NCBI RefSeq assembly: GCF_000208745.1 | Contig: NC_030854.1 | Location: forward strand, 2,146,936 to 2,210,935 | Direction: 5' to 3' | From: Theobroma cacao | Taxonomy: Eukaryota; Streptophyta; Magnoliopsida; Malvales; Malvaceae | DNA: 64,000 nucleotides | Shown here: one piece after another, positions 11,395-23,280 of the stretch | Position numbering within the stretch: position 1 is the stretch's first letter | How the letters are laid out: every line of letters begins with the position of its first letter | Notes under the pieces: generated by a model | Database searches by the model: none | Told to the model about the DNA's origin: nothing | Seen by the model: only the letters and a program-made list of their open reading frames with translations | Position numbers and translations under genes: made by a program

Positions 11395-11835
11395 CCATGA
11401 CGTGTCAGTTGCTCAAGCACTGTCGTGTCACACACTCTAAACCATGACCATGGTGTGTCAACTTTTCAAGCAATGCCGTGTCATACACTCTAAACATGAC
11501 CATGGCGTATCACCAACTCTTAACTCTAGCGTGTCACAGATTCCCTCCATGGCGTGTCACAAATTCAATCCATGACGTTTCACCAACTCTGAACGCTGGC
11601 GTGTCACAGATTCCCTCCATGCTGTGTCACCAACTCTTAACCTGGCGCGTCACATATTCCCTCCATGGCGTCTCACCAACTCTTAACGCTGCCGTGTCAC
11701 ACATTCCCATCATGGTGTGTCACTAACTCTTAACTCTAGCGTCTCACAGATTCCCTCCATGGCGTCTCCCCAATTCTGAGTGGTGTCGTGTCATACATTC
11801 CCAACATGACGTTTCACAAACTCTAAACCCTGCCC
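11395..11835 (+). repeat. Minisatellite array F (GGCGTGTCAC core)
   Basis: About 14 units of roughly 30 bp are built on GGCGTGTCACAGATTCCCTC and CGTGTCACCAACTCTTAA, alternating in part as a dimer. The orientation matches array A and is opposite to B, D and E. It lies near the right end of the MULE, upstream of the - strand gene, so A and F are roughly mirror-placed inside the two termini. Confidence 0.88.
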
Positions 11836-12198
11836 TGCGATAGCCATTTAACATATGGCCTGCTATAGCAGGACCATTTCCTGCTTTGGATTCACATCTT
11901 TCTCATTTCAATTCACCACCGTATCAAGGATTTCTGGTTTCACATCATTAGCCAAGCTTTCCATTCATGACGACATGTTCCTCGTTCGATTTAATATCTC
12001 TCTTCTCCTATTCTCTGAATGCCATGTCCCAAATCTCTGAAAACCCATCTCATGTAACATTATTTTGTTTTGCATAACCTTCAGAAAAAAATTTTGAGTA
12101 TTTTGCACAACCAATCTTTGCATATTTATTGTTTTTCTCTCATTTTTCGCCTGTTTGAGAGTGTACGCTAACGAAGATGGCTCATTAAGGGCATTTTT

Positions 12199-12293
12199 GT
12201 CCCAAAATCTTTTTTGGTGGCTAAAAACAGTTAAAAGTATCCTGACAGTTATTAACAAAAATACGTTATTTATAAGGGCTAAAAAAAAATCCC
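12199..12293 (-). repeat. Right terminal inverted repeat of the MULE
   Basis: Read inward on the - strand it starts GGGATTTTTTTTTAGCCC, continues with TTATAAATAACG and reaches CAAAAATGCCCTTAA at about 12185-12199. It is a weak match to the left end at 1315-1400. The terminal GGGATTT or GTGATTT plus A-rich/AACC pattern suits plant MULE ends. Confidence 0.5.
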
Positions 12294-12577
12294 TTTTTAT
12301 AAATTATTCAATATTTTTGGAATTAAGAAAAATATTATTTTAATAAAAGTTGTTCAACATAATTAAAATTTTTATTTACAAATCAGATAAATTTTATTAG
12401 TATTAGTTTTCAACATTAAAATAGTTTTAATGAAAATCATTAGATACAATTAAAGTTCTTACATATTTACAAATTACATTAATTTTATTAATATTATTAA
12501 GAATAAATATTTGAAATGATAAATATAATGAAAAAATATGCTTATTTTCATCAATCAAAAAATTTTTCAACATTTGA

Positions 12578-12614
<37 letters not shown>

Positions 12615-12779
12615 ATTTATGGTTGGAATAGATAAATAAATAAAAATATTAAAGAAAATGGGATTTAAACATTAAAAACCTTTATTAATTGTCACACAAG
12701 TCTAAGCCTATTTGCTTAATTTACTTGTGAAACTAAAGTAAATGGGATTTAAACACGAAAAACCTTTATTAATTATCGA
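12294..12779. other. AT-rich spacer with a (TA)n run and a tandem repeat
   Basis: No gene is visible. A (TA)n microsatellite lies at 12581-12609. From about 12656 a roughly 90-bp unit containing GGGATTTAAACA and TTTATTAATTGTCACACAAG is tandemly repeated; it resumes at 13841-13990 on the far side of the next element. Confidence 0.6.
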
Positions 12780-13840
12780 TCAAAATACTTGGAAGTCCCT
12801 ATATTAGGGTATTTTTTTCAATTTAGTCATTTTCCTCAAAATCGTAACATTTTAATTTTTTTTATTTTAAGAATTACTTTAATTTAATCCATCTCACATT
12901 TTTCGTTTAAATTAATCGTTATGGTGTTGACATCAATGTTGTCGTAACACTAAATACTGACATGACAATGCCACGTAAGCATGGCAAGGTGACGTGGCAT
13001 TACCATGTCATCACAAAAGTGACATGAACTCAAGAGTTCTAATAAGTACACCAAAACCTTGACCATCACATCTAAGCCCTTATTCATAATTGTAACTTGC
13101 TTGTGTTTTATTTCTTCTTTTCTTTTCTCATATTCTTTCTTATTTTTTTCTTTCTTTCTTCAAAATTACATCGTTTGGGAATTTTCTTTTTTGGAGAAGA
13201 ACGCTTCAAAAGGTTTTTATTGATAGGGTTTTTGAGAGTGTAAAAATATTTCAAAATGACGTAGTTGTGAGAAGAGAAAGAAAATAAGAGAAGAAAAAAA
13301 GAAATAAAACATAGGCAAATTATAACTATCAGTAAGGGTTTTGGTGTGGTGGCAAAGGTTTTGGCATACTTGCTAGAAGTCTTGGATTTGAACCTTAGCA
13401 AGTGTACATCTTGTTTTAAAGAATAAAAATGCCACGTGTCAACATATTGATGTATCACGTGGTAACCTCTTGGCATGCCACATGACATTTCAAACCAAAA
13501 TTATGACGTGGTAGTGCTACATTATCGTGTCAAGTTGACGTCAGCACTATAACAATTAATTTAAACGAAAAATATAATTTAAATGGTTGCCTCTTGGTGT
13601 GCCACGTGGCATTTCGGATCCAAATTATGACATGGTAGTGCCACATTATCGTGTCAAGTTGACGTCAGCACTATAACGATTAATTTAAATAAAAAATATA
13701 ATTTAAACGGTTAAACGAAAAATATAAGAGTGACTAACTTGAAGTAATTCCCCAAATGAAGGGATTAAAATGTTGAGATTTTGAGTATAAAGATTAAATT
13801 AAAGAAAATATCTTGTACAGAGACTTTTCAAGTATTTTGA
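12780..13840. mobile_element. Non-autonomous TIR element of about 1.06 kb
   Basis: The ends are inverted copies: the left starts TCAAAATACTTGGAAGTCCC and the right, read inward, starts TCAAAATACTTGAAAAGTCT. The similarity continues for over 150 bases (ATTTAGTC, CATTTTAAT, TTTTTCGTTTAAA...ATTAATCGTTAT). Flanks show ATTAATTAT and ATTAATTGT, a possible 9-bp target duplication close to the ends. No transposase is present. Inside, a 124-bp direct repeat (about 13466-13589 and 13590-13713) contains CACGTGG-type and GACGTCAGCACTATAAC sequence. The 9-bp duplication would suit Mutator or hAT-like mobilisation, but the superfamily is not settled. Confidence 0.6.
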
Positions 13841-14332
13841 CAATTAATTGTCACACAAGTCTAAACTGCTTAATTTGCTTGTGATACTAAAGAAAATGGG
13901 ATTTAAACATGAAAAACATTTATTAAATTTAAACACGAAAAACGTTTATTAATTGTCACACAAGTCTTAACCTATCTGCTTAATTGGCTTGTGATAGGGT
14001 TGGTGAGTAGGGTACTATATCGACTGCCATAGCAATTATTCCCTGCTCAAATCTTCAAGTTTCGAAAGTTGATTGAAAGAAAGTGACTCGAAGAGCATAT
14101 TCTGCTTTCAAATTTGGAAATTTTCAGTAGTATTTGCTGCATGTATTCCCCCTGTAGACATGACTTATTCAATGAAACCTTGGAATCTTACACTTTGTGC
14201 TACATTAATTCAATTGCCCAGAAAAAATCAACTTGTACAGAATGAGGGTAAGACTACAGAAAATGTGATACAGCCGCAGGATAATTTTCGTAGAGAGTTC
14301 AGGGAAACAGCCCTTTGGGTTTAATTTATTGT
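13841..14332. other. Spacer holding the rest of the ~90-bp tandem repeat
   Basis: The ~90-bp repeat seen at 12656-12779 continues to about 13990. The remaining bases lead into the 3' side of the F-box gene. An 83-codon open frame at 14073-14324 (+) has no recognisable family and is probably chance. Confidence 0.5.
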
Positions 14333-16036
14333 TCAAGGTGTTGCATTCTTGTGCGAAGGTGCAATCCTTGTGAACAATGTATTTTGGATCCTGATGATGA
14401 ATTTGATTAGAGACAAAACAGCATTCTGCTTTTGTTGGTTACTTGATTGCCGTGTCTGATTCAGTTGACTCTGATCATCAGGGATCTTTGCAACCTTCCA
14501 GGAATGATGCTGCGGTGAAGTAACGGTTACTGACTCGAGCAAACATGCCTTCTTTAGTAAAAGATCAATAAGCAGCGACTGATCTTCTTCATTTGTATAA
14601 CCCGTAAACTCAACGACCTTCAGGTTCTCCAATTGTGAAGTGTTAGACATCACAGATGTATAATCCATCCAGAGGTGAGGTTCATGCCAGTAATGGTGAA
14701 AATATGGACAGGGTAAAGGACCTCGGTTTGGATCAATCTGCAGGTTTTATCCAAGTTAAGAAGTGAGTGAAAGGTCGGAAATTTGAACTACTCTATATGT
14801 ATATAATACTTCTTCCGTATCATATATTGTGTCTGATTTTGACTTTTCACGAAGTTTAAAAAAAAATTAAGTTGAATTTTAACGTTCATTGATTATAAAC
14901 TTGTAGGAAATGAGTAGTGTAGTAGGCTCTTACTTCAATTATCAACTTCTCCAAGGAAGGGCATATGTTAAGGAAGCAAGCTAGGGAATCCCGCTTGGTG
15001 TTGTCCATGGCAGAATCCATCCAGCTCAATTGCTTTAACTTGTTGAAGTTGATATCCAGCCTCCGAAATATCACTCCACCTGAGCATAACCACTATAGAA
15101 AGCCATGGGTATGATTCTTGTCCGGAAGTAAGGTATAAGCATTTTGAAAGTTTGGAAGAAAGAACTTTTCAGTTTAATGGGGACAAAGCATAGTACCTCG
15201 AGAAGCCAGCCGCTGACTCTGAGGACCTCAATATCCTTAAGAGAAGCTAGGAGGGAAAGAACATCTTCGCAATCAAACTCTCTAGGACCTGAACCATTCC
15301 TCAAATCAAGCATCACTTCAACCAAGTCTGAAGTATTCTTAAGATGAACCTGATGAGGAAGTATTCCCTGATACCAAAATGATCTGAGATTTATTGCTGA
15401 AACTGAGATATTGACCATGTCTGGACAATCTATCACTTTCAAGCTTCGAAGGAAGTGGTTGGCTTCAATGTCAAGGCTTTGCAAGCCATTGCATCCTTCA
15501 AGCTTCAAGCTTTCGAGAAACTGAGAACTGGAGAACAAGCCGGAAATCAAATCTTTGCTAAGGTTGCTAAGCCGTCTAACATGGAGCATCTTGAGAGTAC
15601 TGGAAAAGGTAGCTGCCTGAGATGGGTGGCTGAGCAAGGAATGACAGGAACAGCATGGTTCCAGCTTCAAACAGAGATTCTTTACCTGCTCTTTCTGCCT
15701 CTCAGAGAAGTCCAGATAAAGTTCTTCGTCAACGCCTTTGGCAGCTAAAGCAATGATTTCACCCTTCATTTCTGAAGGTGCTTTCTTGCTATCCTGGAAG
15801 CCTAAGCACAGTTTCCATACCTGATGACAATCATAAGGCTTGGAAAACAAATCAACAATATCTTTGACCTCTCTGTTAGCTTCACGAAGGTTTACTTCAG
15901 CAGGTACCCAGAGACTTCTCCAAACAGTCGAAAGGGCGCTTGTTTTCATGGCCTGTTCTAATGCAAGGAATGAAATGATCCGCCTCAGAATATCAGACGG
16001 TAAACTGCTGATGAAATCACACTTTTCCTCCTCCAT
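14333..16036 (-). CDS. F-box / LRR protein, FBD-like C-terminus
   Basis: A likely substrate adaptor of an SCF ubiquitin ligase. Three exons, all joined in phase 0, give 467 residues: 15197-16036, 14934-15092 and 14333-14737. The donors are GAG|GTACTA and GAA|GTAAGA; the acceptors are CTATAG and CTGCAG. The F-box is at about residues 8-45 (FISSLPSDILRRIISFLAL ... WRSLWV). Leucine-rich segments follow (LESLKLEGCNGLQSLDIEA). An FBD-like stretch lies near residues 365-405 (LENLKVVEFTGY). The start was placed at the ATG before EEEKCDFISSLP; the frame upstream has only a TTG. The acceptor at 15092/15093 was chosen because the nearer CAG at 15079 gives a stop. F-box/FBD genes are numerous and fast-evolving in plants, so no specific orthologue is claimed. 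Confidence 0.85.
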
Positions 16037-17961
16037 TGTTTTCTTCTGGTGCAAAAGCAAATCAGTTGTTACTCGTTAGACAACATAAATTATCAAAGTT
16101 ACCATGAACAACATTCTAGCTAAAGAATCTACTAGAGCAAGAAAGAAGCATACCATCAATCAAAGTAAAAAGGACGAAAGAACAAAATTTCAGATAACTT
16201 GATAAACAGTTGATACCAATGAATTTATTACAGGATAGCCACCAGTTAGCCTTCTTTATATATTGACTTTAACTGCCAGAATGGCTGCTTTCTTGTTTGG
16301 CCTAAAACCTAAACAATTACAAAAAACAAGCACAAATTTTCCATTTTCTATTTGACATTCTCCGTTCGTTTTCAATCATAATAAAGAAATGAATGTAATA
16401 ATTAATTGAAGTTAATAGATATCAATTTGACTTGGAAATCACCCGCAAGCAAGTAAAGCCTTGAAAACACATTAGATCAACGATCAAAGATAAAAACTAT
16501 AGTAAAAAATTACCTTGACGGCTATAATCAGACTTGATCAAATACATGCTCATGTCGACTTTGCTACGGTTTAGTTGATTTGACATTTGCATGTTTAGAT
16601 TAGATAAGAATTGAAGTCGCTGTCTATTAATTCAAACACTGCACTGGCTGCTGAAAGAAAAGATAACAATCCTTTCAAAAAAAGAAAAGAAAAGAAAAGA
16701 TAACAATAAGTTGACAATGGGTACAGCAATTTTTGGGATGTTGATTATTTTAATACAAGAGCAAGACAGAGACATGGAAGGGTTTACGACCGAAATTCAG
16801 CTACTTGTTCCTTTTAAGTATTTTATAATTAGAAAATGTTGCCATATATGTACTGTGTTTGCAATTGAAAATAGATCCTATAATTGTTTAGGAATGATTT
16901 AAAGTATTAAACAAAGTCCTTGAATTATATTTATTTATGTAATTAAATTTTTATTTTTTTATTATATTTACAGACCTTTAACAAAAAATTAATAGATTCG
17001 ATGACAATTGATGTTTTCTGTTAACGTGACAACAATATGATCACACGATAATTATATCAAATGAGCCTCATGATCACGCTATGATATAAACAGACGATAT
17101 CAAACTTATATGTTGACCAATGAAGTAGCATCATTTTATATATCGTCATTGCATCAATATTCAAATAAAGACTGTCATCGTTCGATTTAGAAAATTTTTT
17201 CCAATAACTCAAACGTAACGTATTGGTATTGTTAAATTTAACTCGTTCAAATCACATCATCTGGAAATTTTATACAACTTTTTTATATAGTTGGAACTTG
17301 AAATTGTTACCATTCAATCTTGGTCAAGACAAATTAGTTTGTTTATCTTTGCATATGCATATATTAATCAAATAAACAACTACATAAACAGATTAATTAT
17401 TAAGCTTTCTTTGTAATTGGCTGAATAGTATTGTTATAGCTGTAAAGTTTACATACCAATATGGACCATACTTTATCTTCTTTTTAATCCACCATATGCA
17501 ACAGTCAAAGATCTGCCTCTAAGCTACTTTTTCTGCTGCTTTCTTTCCCTGGCTGGCGAATTTGAAGCCGGCTACCCATCTTTTTAGGTCAGGGTAAAAT
17601 AATTAAAGCACAAAGAAAAAGTTGATCCAGCCAATTCCTCTACCATTCAATATCCAACCAATAGCTACAGCCCAAGCGATCCAGGATTCTCAATGGAGAA
17701 TACTGTTCGTAATTTTCTTCTGTATCTCCCAGGGTCAAGATCAAGCCTTACTTTTACACATGCAGTGAACTTAAGTCTCCTGAATTGTGAATCAGTCAAG
17801 GGATTTGTTGAGGAAATCAGAACACCCGGAAGCTAAATTCTCTTGGAGAGAAAGTATATACTGAGGTGGCCTGGGAGAGACAGGTTGGTGTGGGCTATGT
17901 TTCTGGTTGTGCATTTGCACTAACATCTTGAAAACACATTTCAGCTTATGTTGAAACTCTT
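16037..17961. other. Intergenic, upstream of the F-box gene
   Basis: No supported gene. The nearest part is presumably the promoter and leader of the - strand F-box gene. The stretch around 16910-17240 resembles AT-rich MITE arms (AATTAAATTTTTATTTTTTTATTATATT). The 63-codon open frame at 16711-16902 shows no family signal. Confidence 0.5.
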
Positions 17962-19170
17962 TTAGTACGTTTGGTTCTTGGAATAGATAGGAATGGAATA
18001 GAATAACTATTACGTGAGAATAGAATGAGATGTGAATAGAATAGAATATGTATTACATAGTTTGGTATGATAAATGGAATAGAGCATGAATGATTATTAT
18101 GATGTATTACAGTATTTGGTTGGTAAAAATAACTTTGGAATAAGAAAGGAATAGAAAAAAAAAAGATAAAAATACCCTTTATTATATAATGATATAATTT
18201 TTATTTATTTTTTAAAATATTAATATTTTATTTATAATCTAATCATTAATATTACAAAATATTGATATTTTATTTATAATTTAAATGTTTATAATGATTA
18301 TTTATTTTTAAATTATTTTATTTTTAAACATTAATAATGTATAATTTATTTAAAATATTAAAATTGATAGTTTAAATATTAATATTTTATTTATACTTTA
18401 ATCATTAATATTAAATGTTATTGTGATTATTTATTTTTATTTTATTTTATCTTTTAAATATTTAATAATTTATAATTAAAACTTATAGTTGATTATTTAA
18501 GTATTAATATTTTATTTGTAATTTAATCATTAATATTAAAAATACTAATATTTTATTCATAATTTAAATGTTATTATGATTATTTGTTTTTATTTTATTT
18601 TTAAATATTAATTAATTTATAATTGATTGAAAATATTAATAATGGGTAATTTAATTTGTAATTTAAATATTATTATGATTAAATATTAATACTTTTAATT
18701 AATTTTAAATTCAAAATATTTTATAATATATAATTAATAACTTAAACTTTTTATTATAATAAGATTNNNNNNNNNNNNNNNNNNNNNNNNNNNNNNNNNN
18801 NNNNNNNNNNNNNNNNNNNNNNNNNNNNNNNNNNNNNNNNNNNNNNNNNNGTTATAATTAAATATAAAAATATTAATATTTTTAATTTTATTTAAAATAT
18901 TAATTTTATAAATTTAAATTTGTAATTTTTAAAAATAAATAATGACATTTTAGTCCAAAATGTATAAATTTTATTCCCATAAGTGTGGAATAGCTAATAT
19001 AATGGGAGATGGTGGTATTAGCTATTCCAAGCTTTTGCCTAATTTTAAAGAATAGCCATTCCTTTTGGAATGGCTATTCCTTCTCCAAGAACAAACCAAA
19101 CAAGGGGATAAAATTTTGTAAGGAATAGAGGGGGAATGGCTTAGCCATTCCACCTACCAAACATGACCTT
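17962..19170. mobile_element. MITE-like element with GGAATAG ends, interrupted by an assembly gap
   Basis: The left end reads ACGTTTGGTTCTTGGAATAG. The right end, inverted, reads CATGTTTGGTAGGTGGAATG. Both ends are rich in GGAATRG/CYATTCC motifs and the core is over 85 percent AT. No coding capacity is visible. This layout matches the abundant plant elements beginning TGTTTGGTT...GGAATGGAATAG. The N-run at 18767-18850 lies inside, so the internal length is unknown. Confidence 0.55.
18767..18850. other. Assembly gap, 84 N
   Basis: Eighty-four unresolved bases within the AT-rich core of the MITE-like element. It is a sequencing limit, not a biological feature. Confidence 0.98.
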
Positions 19171-19544
19171 TCTTCCTACTTAAAGAGTCTTTTTGAACCC
19201 AAAGTATTCAAGATTTCAAAGCTTTTTTCCAGCTTCCATGCGAAAGAAAATCATAAGCAGTGACTTGAAAAGCTCACCAGGACATGTCATGGTTTTAACA
19301 AACGTTGCCGCTGATTGGAACAAAGTTAGACGTTTTGTTCTGGTTTTACCTTATTTCAGTTCAAAAATCTTTTGCAAGTTGCAATAGCTAGAGGATGTTG
19401 ACTCCTAGATAAAATATTGAAAGCATTTCTCAGTCCCAATATCTTTTCTGCAATTTCTCGTAACAACAACGTGCATGTACACTTTCAGATACATACGCAA
19501 AGTCAAAGACTCAAAGTGTATAGCTTAGAGAAATAATTTTATAG

Positions 19545-19585
<41 letters not shown>

Positions 19586-20316
19586 CATTTTAAATAAAAT
19601 TTTTGCCCAAAAATGCTAGTTTAGACAATAATTATTGTGTTATATATCTACAGTATGTTAATAAATTTTCAAAGAGTTCTTTTTGACTTGTGATAGTCTA
19701 AATTTGAATTAAATGAATATAATTAATCTAAAAGTTATTTCACAAATATTTAAATTTTTGTCTTACAATTGAACGTGATAAAATAAGAAAAATAAATTCA
19801 AACTTTAATCATTTATCGAGGAATAATCACACCGTCAAACAATATGAACCATTACATATTTAAAATATGTAAAACGAGCCTTCAACCTCAAAAAAAAAAT
19901 CAAAATTTCTACAACTATAAGAAATGTAAAGGGAAAAAATGGTAGAGAATCTTTGATTGAAGATTAGGGAAATCCAATGTTTCCTTTTGTTTCATGTAGA
20001 CACTGGGATTGTGATTAATGACAAGCAGTGCAGTTCCTAGTCATGCAAATATGAGAACTGGACAGCAAGACAAGAATCAAAATCCCTGTGGATGCGGGTG
20101 GATTTTCCATTTTTGATAATGTTCAATAGAATCAGAGAAAACAATTTCAGGAAAGTTTTTTCCACTTGCTTTATTCATTCCAAGTTGAATGTTTTCTACA
20201 AGACTTACCCTTTTTATAAATCTGTTCCTCTTCTATAAGCTTTTTTTAATTTAATCTTCTTCTGTGCTAAATAAGGTTCTTGTTCAGGGCAATAAACAGA
20301 GAAAATAGACAAAGCT
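19171..20316. other. Intergenic with a (TTA)n microsatellite, upstream of the DUF1635 gene
   Basis: A (TTA)n tract occupies about 19547-19582. The last few hundred bases would be the promoter and leader of the DUF1635 gene; pyrimidine-rich sequence precedes its start at 20317. No gene is visible. Confidence 0.5.
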
Positions 20317-21952
20317 ATGTACTCATGGTGGAATAACAATGAGGTTAGTCATGCTTCTGTTTTTTCTTTTTGGTTTTAATTCCTTCATTTATGAGATGTT
20401 GGTTCATGGAGTAAGCAAGGGCAAATTTTCCCTTGAAGGCCAGGGTTATGTGTCTTGTTTTTTTTTTGTTGCCAATGGCTTCATTTTGGGCTTTTATTTT
20501 TTCCATTAGTTACAGACTTTCTGTTGTTTTTATTTAATGGTTAAATTTGTGATACATCATTGTAGCTATTTTTTTTCCTTTTTTTGCCCTATTTTTTGGC
20601 ATTGCAAATGGATGATTGGGGTTTCAAAATTCAACTAAAGCATATATGCAGAAAGGGTTTTTAGTAGTAACAATTTAAGGGGCTAATGATCAGATTTCAT
20701 TGAGTTCACATGACCATGGTGGGATTTAAAACTTGGGTTTTCATTTCTATTCCCGTAAGAGTTTCGACCTGACTTCTTTTTATTCATAAGTTAATTAATA
20801 ATATCTTTGCATGCAAATGATCTATTATCTCTGTAATTAAGATAAAGAAATAGGTGGTACCATGTTGTTGATATGTAGAACTCTGCAGCAATACTCTCAC
20901 AAAATTTTTCGATTTCAGGATATACTTCACTTATGATTAGCTTATATTTTCTTCATTAAGATTGAGACCAGCAAGAACAGTGCATTTGGAGTTATTGCCT
21001 TCATAATCCAAGCCTAGGTTTCTATGGTGGCATATGCCAGAAAGGCCAAGCCTAATTTAGGACTTACTGGTTTTCGAATATCTAGGACTTATTGCCTTGC
21101 GTCCTAATTTAATTTTCAATCTGGCAGAGCATGCTCGAACTGAAATCCAGGCATCTCTGCTACAACTATGAACTAGAATCAATGAGAGAGGCGTTACTGG
21201 GGGAAATGGGAATGCACCAAGAGACTACAAATGTATTATATCAGCTCTTATCTGATGCCTGCCAAGAAAGAGATGAAGCTAGAGAACAGTTGAAGAGATC
21301 AGTGGCAGAAATTTCTGAACTGAAGAAACTAGTGAACAAGCTCTTACCATCTAATTCAGCTGAAATCAGCTCTGTTGTTTCGCATGTCCAACCTGACGGC
21401 CGGAACCAGGAAATCTTGAAAAGAAACCTAGATATCAGAGGATCAGACACTGTATCTGAAGCACATAACAACTATTCTGATGATTCATCCGCAGCCAAAA
21501 GCATCTCTCGGACGTTGTTCAATGCTAGCCTGACTGATTCCAGCAACCTTGCATTGTTGAAAAAGTCATTTGTTCAAGATTCTGGTAGCCATATCCGAAT
21601 GGGAAAATTTTCTTCCAAGGACATGGCAGTTAATCCTGCTTCAAAAGTAATTACTACTCTTGTTAAGGGAAAACCACTGCCGGAAAAAGGGAGATTTCTG
21701 GAGGCTGTTCTTGACACTGCACCCTTGCTGGAGACACTTATGATTACAGGCCAGCTTCCAAAGTGGCGAAACCCTCCATCTTTGGCATCCAATCTCATTG
21801 CTAATGATGATCATGGCTTGATCAACCAGAGAGCAGTCATCAGCTCAAAATCTGCAACTCCTGTTTGCACAATGTTGAACTATAAGAAATGTTCAAACAG
21901 TTTCAACTTCGAATCCTTGGGGCATGCTAGTATGCAGAGGAGATTCAAGTGA
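20317..21952 (+). CDS. DUF1635 family protein
   Basis: A plant-specific protein of unknown function. Two exons: 20317-20343 encodes only MYSWWNNNE, then a ~780-bp intron (GAG|GTTAGT ... CTGGCAG), then 21128-21952. The product is 283 residues. An N-terminal helical, probably coiled-coil stretch at about residues 10-75 contains the family pattern LYQLLSDACQERDEAREQLK. A serine-rich linker and a C-terminal conserved segment with LDTAPLLETLMITGQLPKW follow. The tiny first exon is placed because it joins in frame and the family starts with a short WW-type peptide; the only in-frame ATG otherwise is at 21131. No DNA-binding or enzymatic domain is visible. Confidence 0.85.
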
Positions 21953-22139
21953 ACATTCAGAGAAATAATATTGTCAAAGTATCAATTGAAAACTAAATTT
22001 CATGTAAAAGCCTTCTCAAAGGATAATCTTTTTGCTCTTTTCTCCCCTACTCACCCCCATTCTTAAACATGAAGTCTAGTTTGTTAAACTGAAACTTCTA
22101 TTTGCCTTGTCAGTCAAATATGATGCCCTCTGTCTCTCA

Positions 22140-22325
22140 AGTAACTTACATGGTTCTTTTTAATATTATTTAAAAAAATTCATATAAGTATTTTTTTATT
22201 GTACTCAATCAAGTATAATAATTCTTATTTTGAGTCAAATAAATTTTTATAATTAATACTTATTTAATTATCGTTAATCAAAACATCACTTGTCATTTTA
22301 TATTGACATGATATTAACGTAATAC
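22140..22325 (+). mobile_element. Half of a MITE (same family as 54800-55240)
   Basis: The sequence runs TTATTTAAAAAAATTCATA ... TTTTGAGTCAAATAAATTTT ... TTATTTAATTATCGTTAATC ... ATTGACATGATATTAACG. It matches the left arm and centre of the element at 54800-55240. The right arm is missing: the sequence stops at the poly(T) of the LINE remnant. It appears interrupted or truncated by the LINE insertion. Confidence 0.6.
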
Positions 22326-22960
22326 TTTTTTTTTTCAATACATAAAAACCCTAGGTTTAAGATCTCAGGCTAAAAGAACCTAACATATCCTTAATAAATA
22401 ATGGATACAAATCTATCGAAGGATTACTAAGGGAAGTCTTTCCCAATAGACAATGCTAAGCTAAATTAGTAAAGAAGTTTGCACACATGCTACTTTCCTT
22501 AAAGATATGGCGAATATTTCTTATCCAACCTTCTTGGATCAAAGAAACACAATAGAAAACTAGAGTGGCATATGGATGAGATGGCACAGCACCCTCCATT
22601 ACGAAATAGACTGGCACTACTGCATCGAGTTTAACAATCAACTGGTGCAATTGCAAGTTCTTAACTAGCAATAAACCCTCTCAAATGCTCCAAAGTTTCG
22701 TTGTCAAACTATTTGTAGCATCAATATTTAGGACAAAACCATCAATCCATTCTCCATTAGAATCTCGAATTAAACCCTTCGCAAATGCACATTTTAAGCT
22801 CGATTTGTAGGTACCATCAATATTAAGAATAAATCAATTTGGTCCTGACAACTTCCACTCGACCCATCTAGCCACTTTGCTACTACTCTGCTTTCATTCC
22901 ATGGTCAATCCAATTTCTCAAGCTAGATGCCAAGACATTCCATAAATTATTAGCACATAA
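22326..22960 (-). mobile_element. LINE (non-LTR retrotransposon) 3' remnant with RNase H region
   Basis: On the - strand, reading frames with stops encode an RNase H-like segment: LNIDGTYKSSLKCAFAKGLI, then GLLLVKNLQLHQLIVKLDAV, then WIRNIRHIFKESSMCANFF, matching the ...H..RE.N..AD... ending of plant LINE RNase H domains. A poly(A) tail (T10 on +, 22326-22335) lies at its 3' end. It is 5'-truncated and interrupted by stops, so it is a dead copy. The left limit is exact; the right limit is approximate. Confidence 0.75.
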
Positions 22961-23280
22961 ATCAAGCTGACGGAAAACTCACTTATTCCTGCTTTTTCAA
23001 AATTCTCACAAAGTAACAAAAAATTGACCACTCTACATCACATTATTAATAATTTTAAACTTATTACAGTCATTCTTTTAAATATGAATTAAAGAAACTT
23101 ATCTCATCAATTATCAATTACTAGATGCAACTAATACCTCCAAACCTTTCTCGCATAAAGGCAATCTCCAAACATGAAGTGTTAAAGCGTCGATTATGCT
23201 CTTACTTTTTCCCTATTTATTTAATTTTTTTGTTTTGAGCTAGCTTTATTTAACTGTAGAAAGTACACCAAAATCACTCG
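22961..23280. other. Short spacer upstream of the PPR gene
   Basis: No gene is visible. The stretch may hold further LINE-derived sequence at its left and the promoter or leader of the PPR gene at its right. A TTTATTTAATTTTTTTG tract ends about 45 bases before the PPR start. Confidence 0.45.

Larger units (their letters stand above)
1315..12293. mobile_element. Decayed ~11-kb Mutator-like element (MULE) carrying a C48/Ulp1-type gene
   Basis: The element holds a MuDR-type transposase pseudogene on the + strand and a DUF1985/C48 peptidase pseudogene on the - strand, arranged tail to tail. Degenerate terminal inverted repeats bound it: the left end starts GTGATTTCAAAAATAACC and the right end, read inward on the - strand, starts GGGATTTTTTTTTAGCCC. 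Both have CAAAATGCCCTTAA or a close variant 65-95 bases inside. MULEs carrying Ulp1-like genes are known from plants, for example Kaonashi-type elements in Arabidopsis and CUMULE in melon. Inferred: the whole interval is one element. No convincing 9-bp target duplication is visible (CGTGATAAG against TTTTTATAA), so the exact ends are uncertain. Both genes carry many stops, so the copy is not autonomous now. Confidence 0.75.

Noticed and set aside
13108..13488. 126-codon - strand open frame rich in K, S and F
   Set aside because: It lies inside the non-autonomous TIR element in A/T-rich sequence and has no family resemblance.
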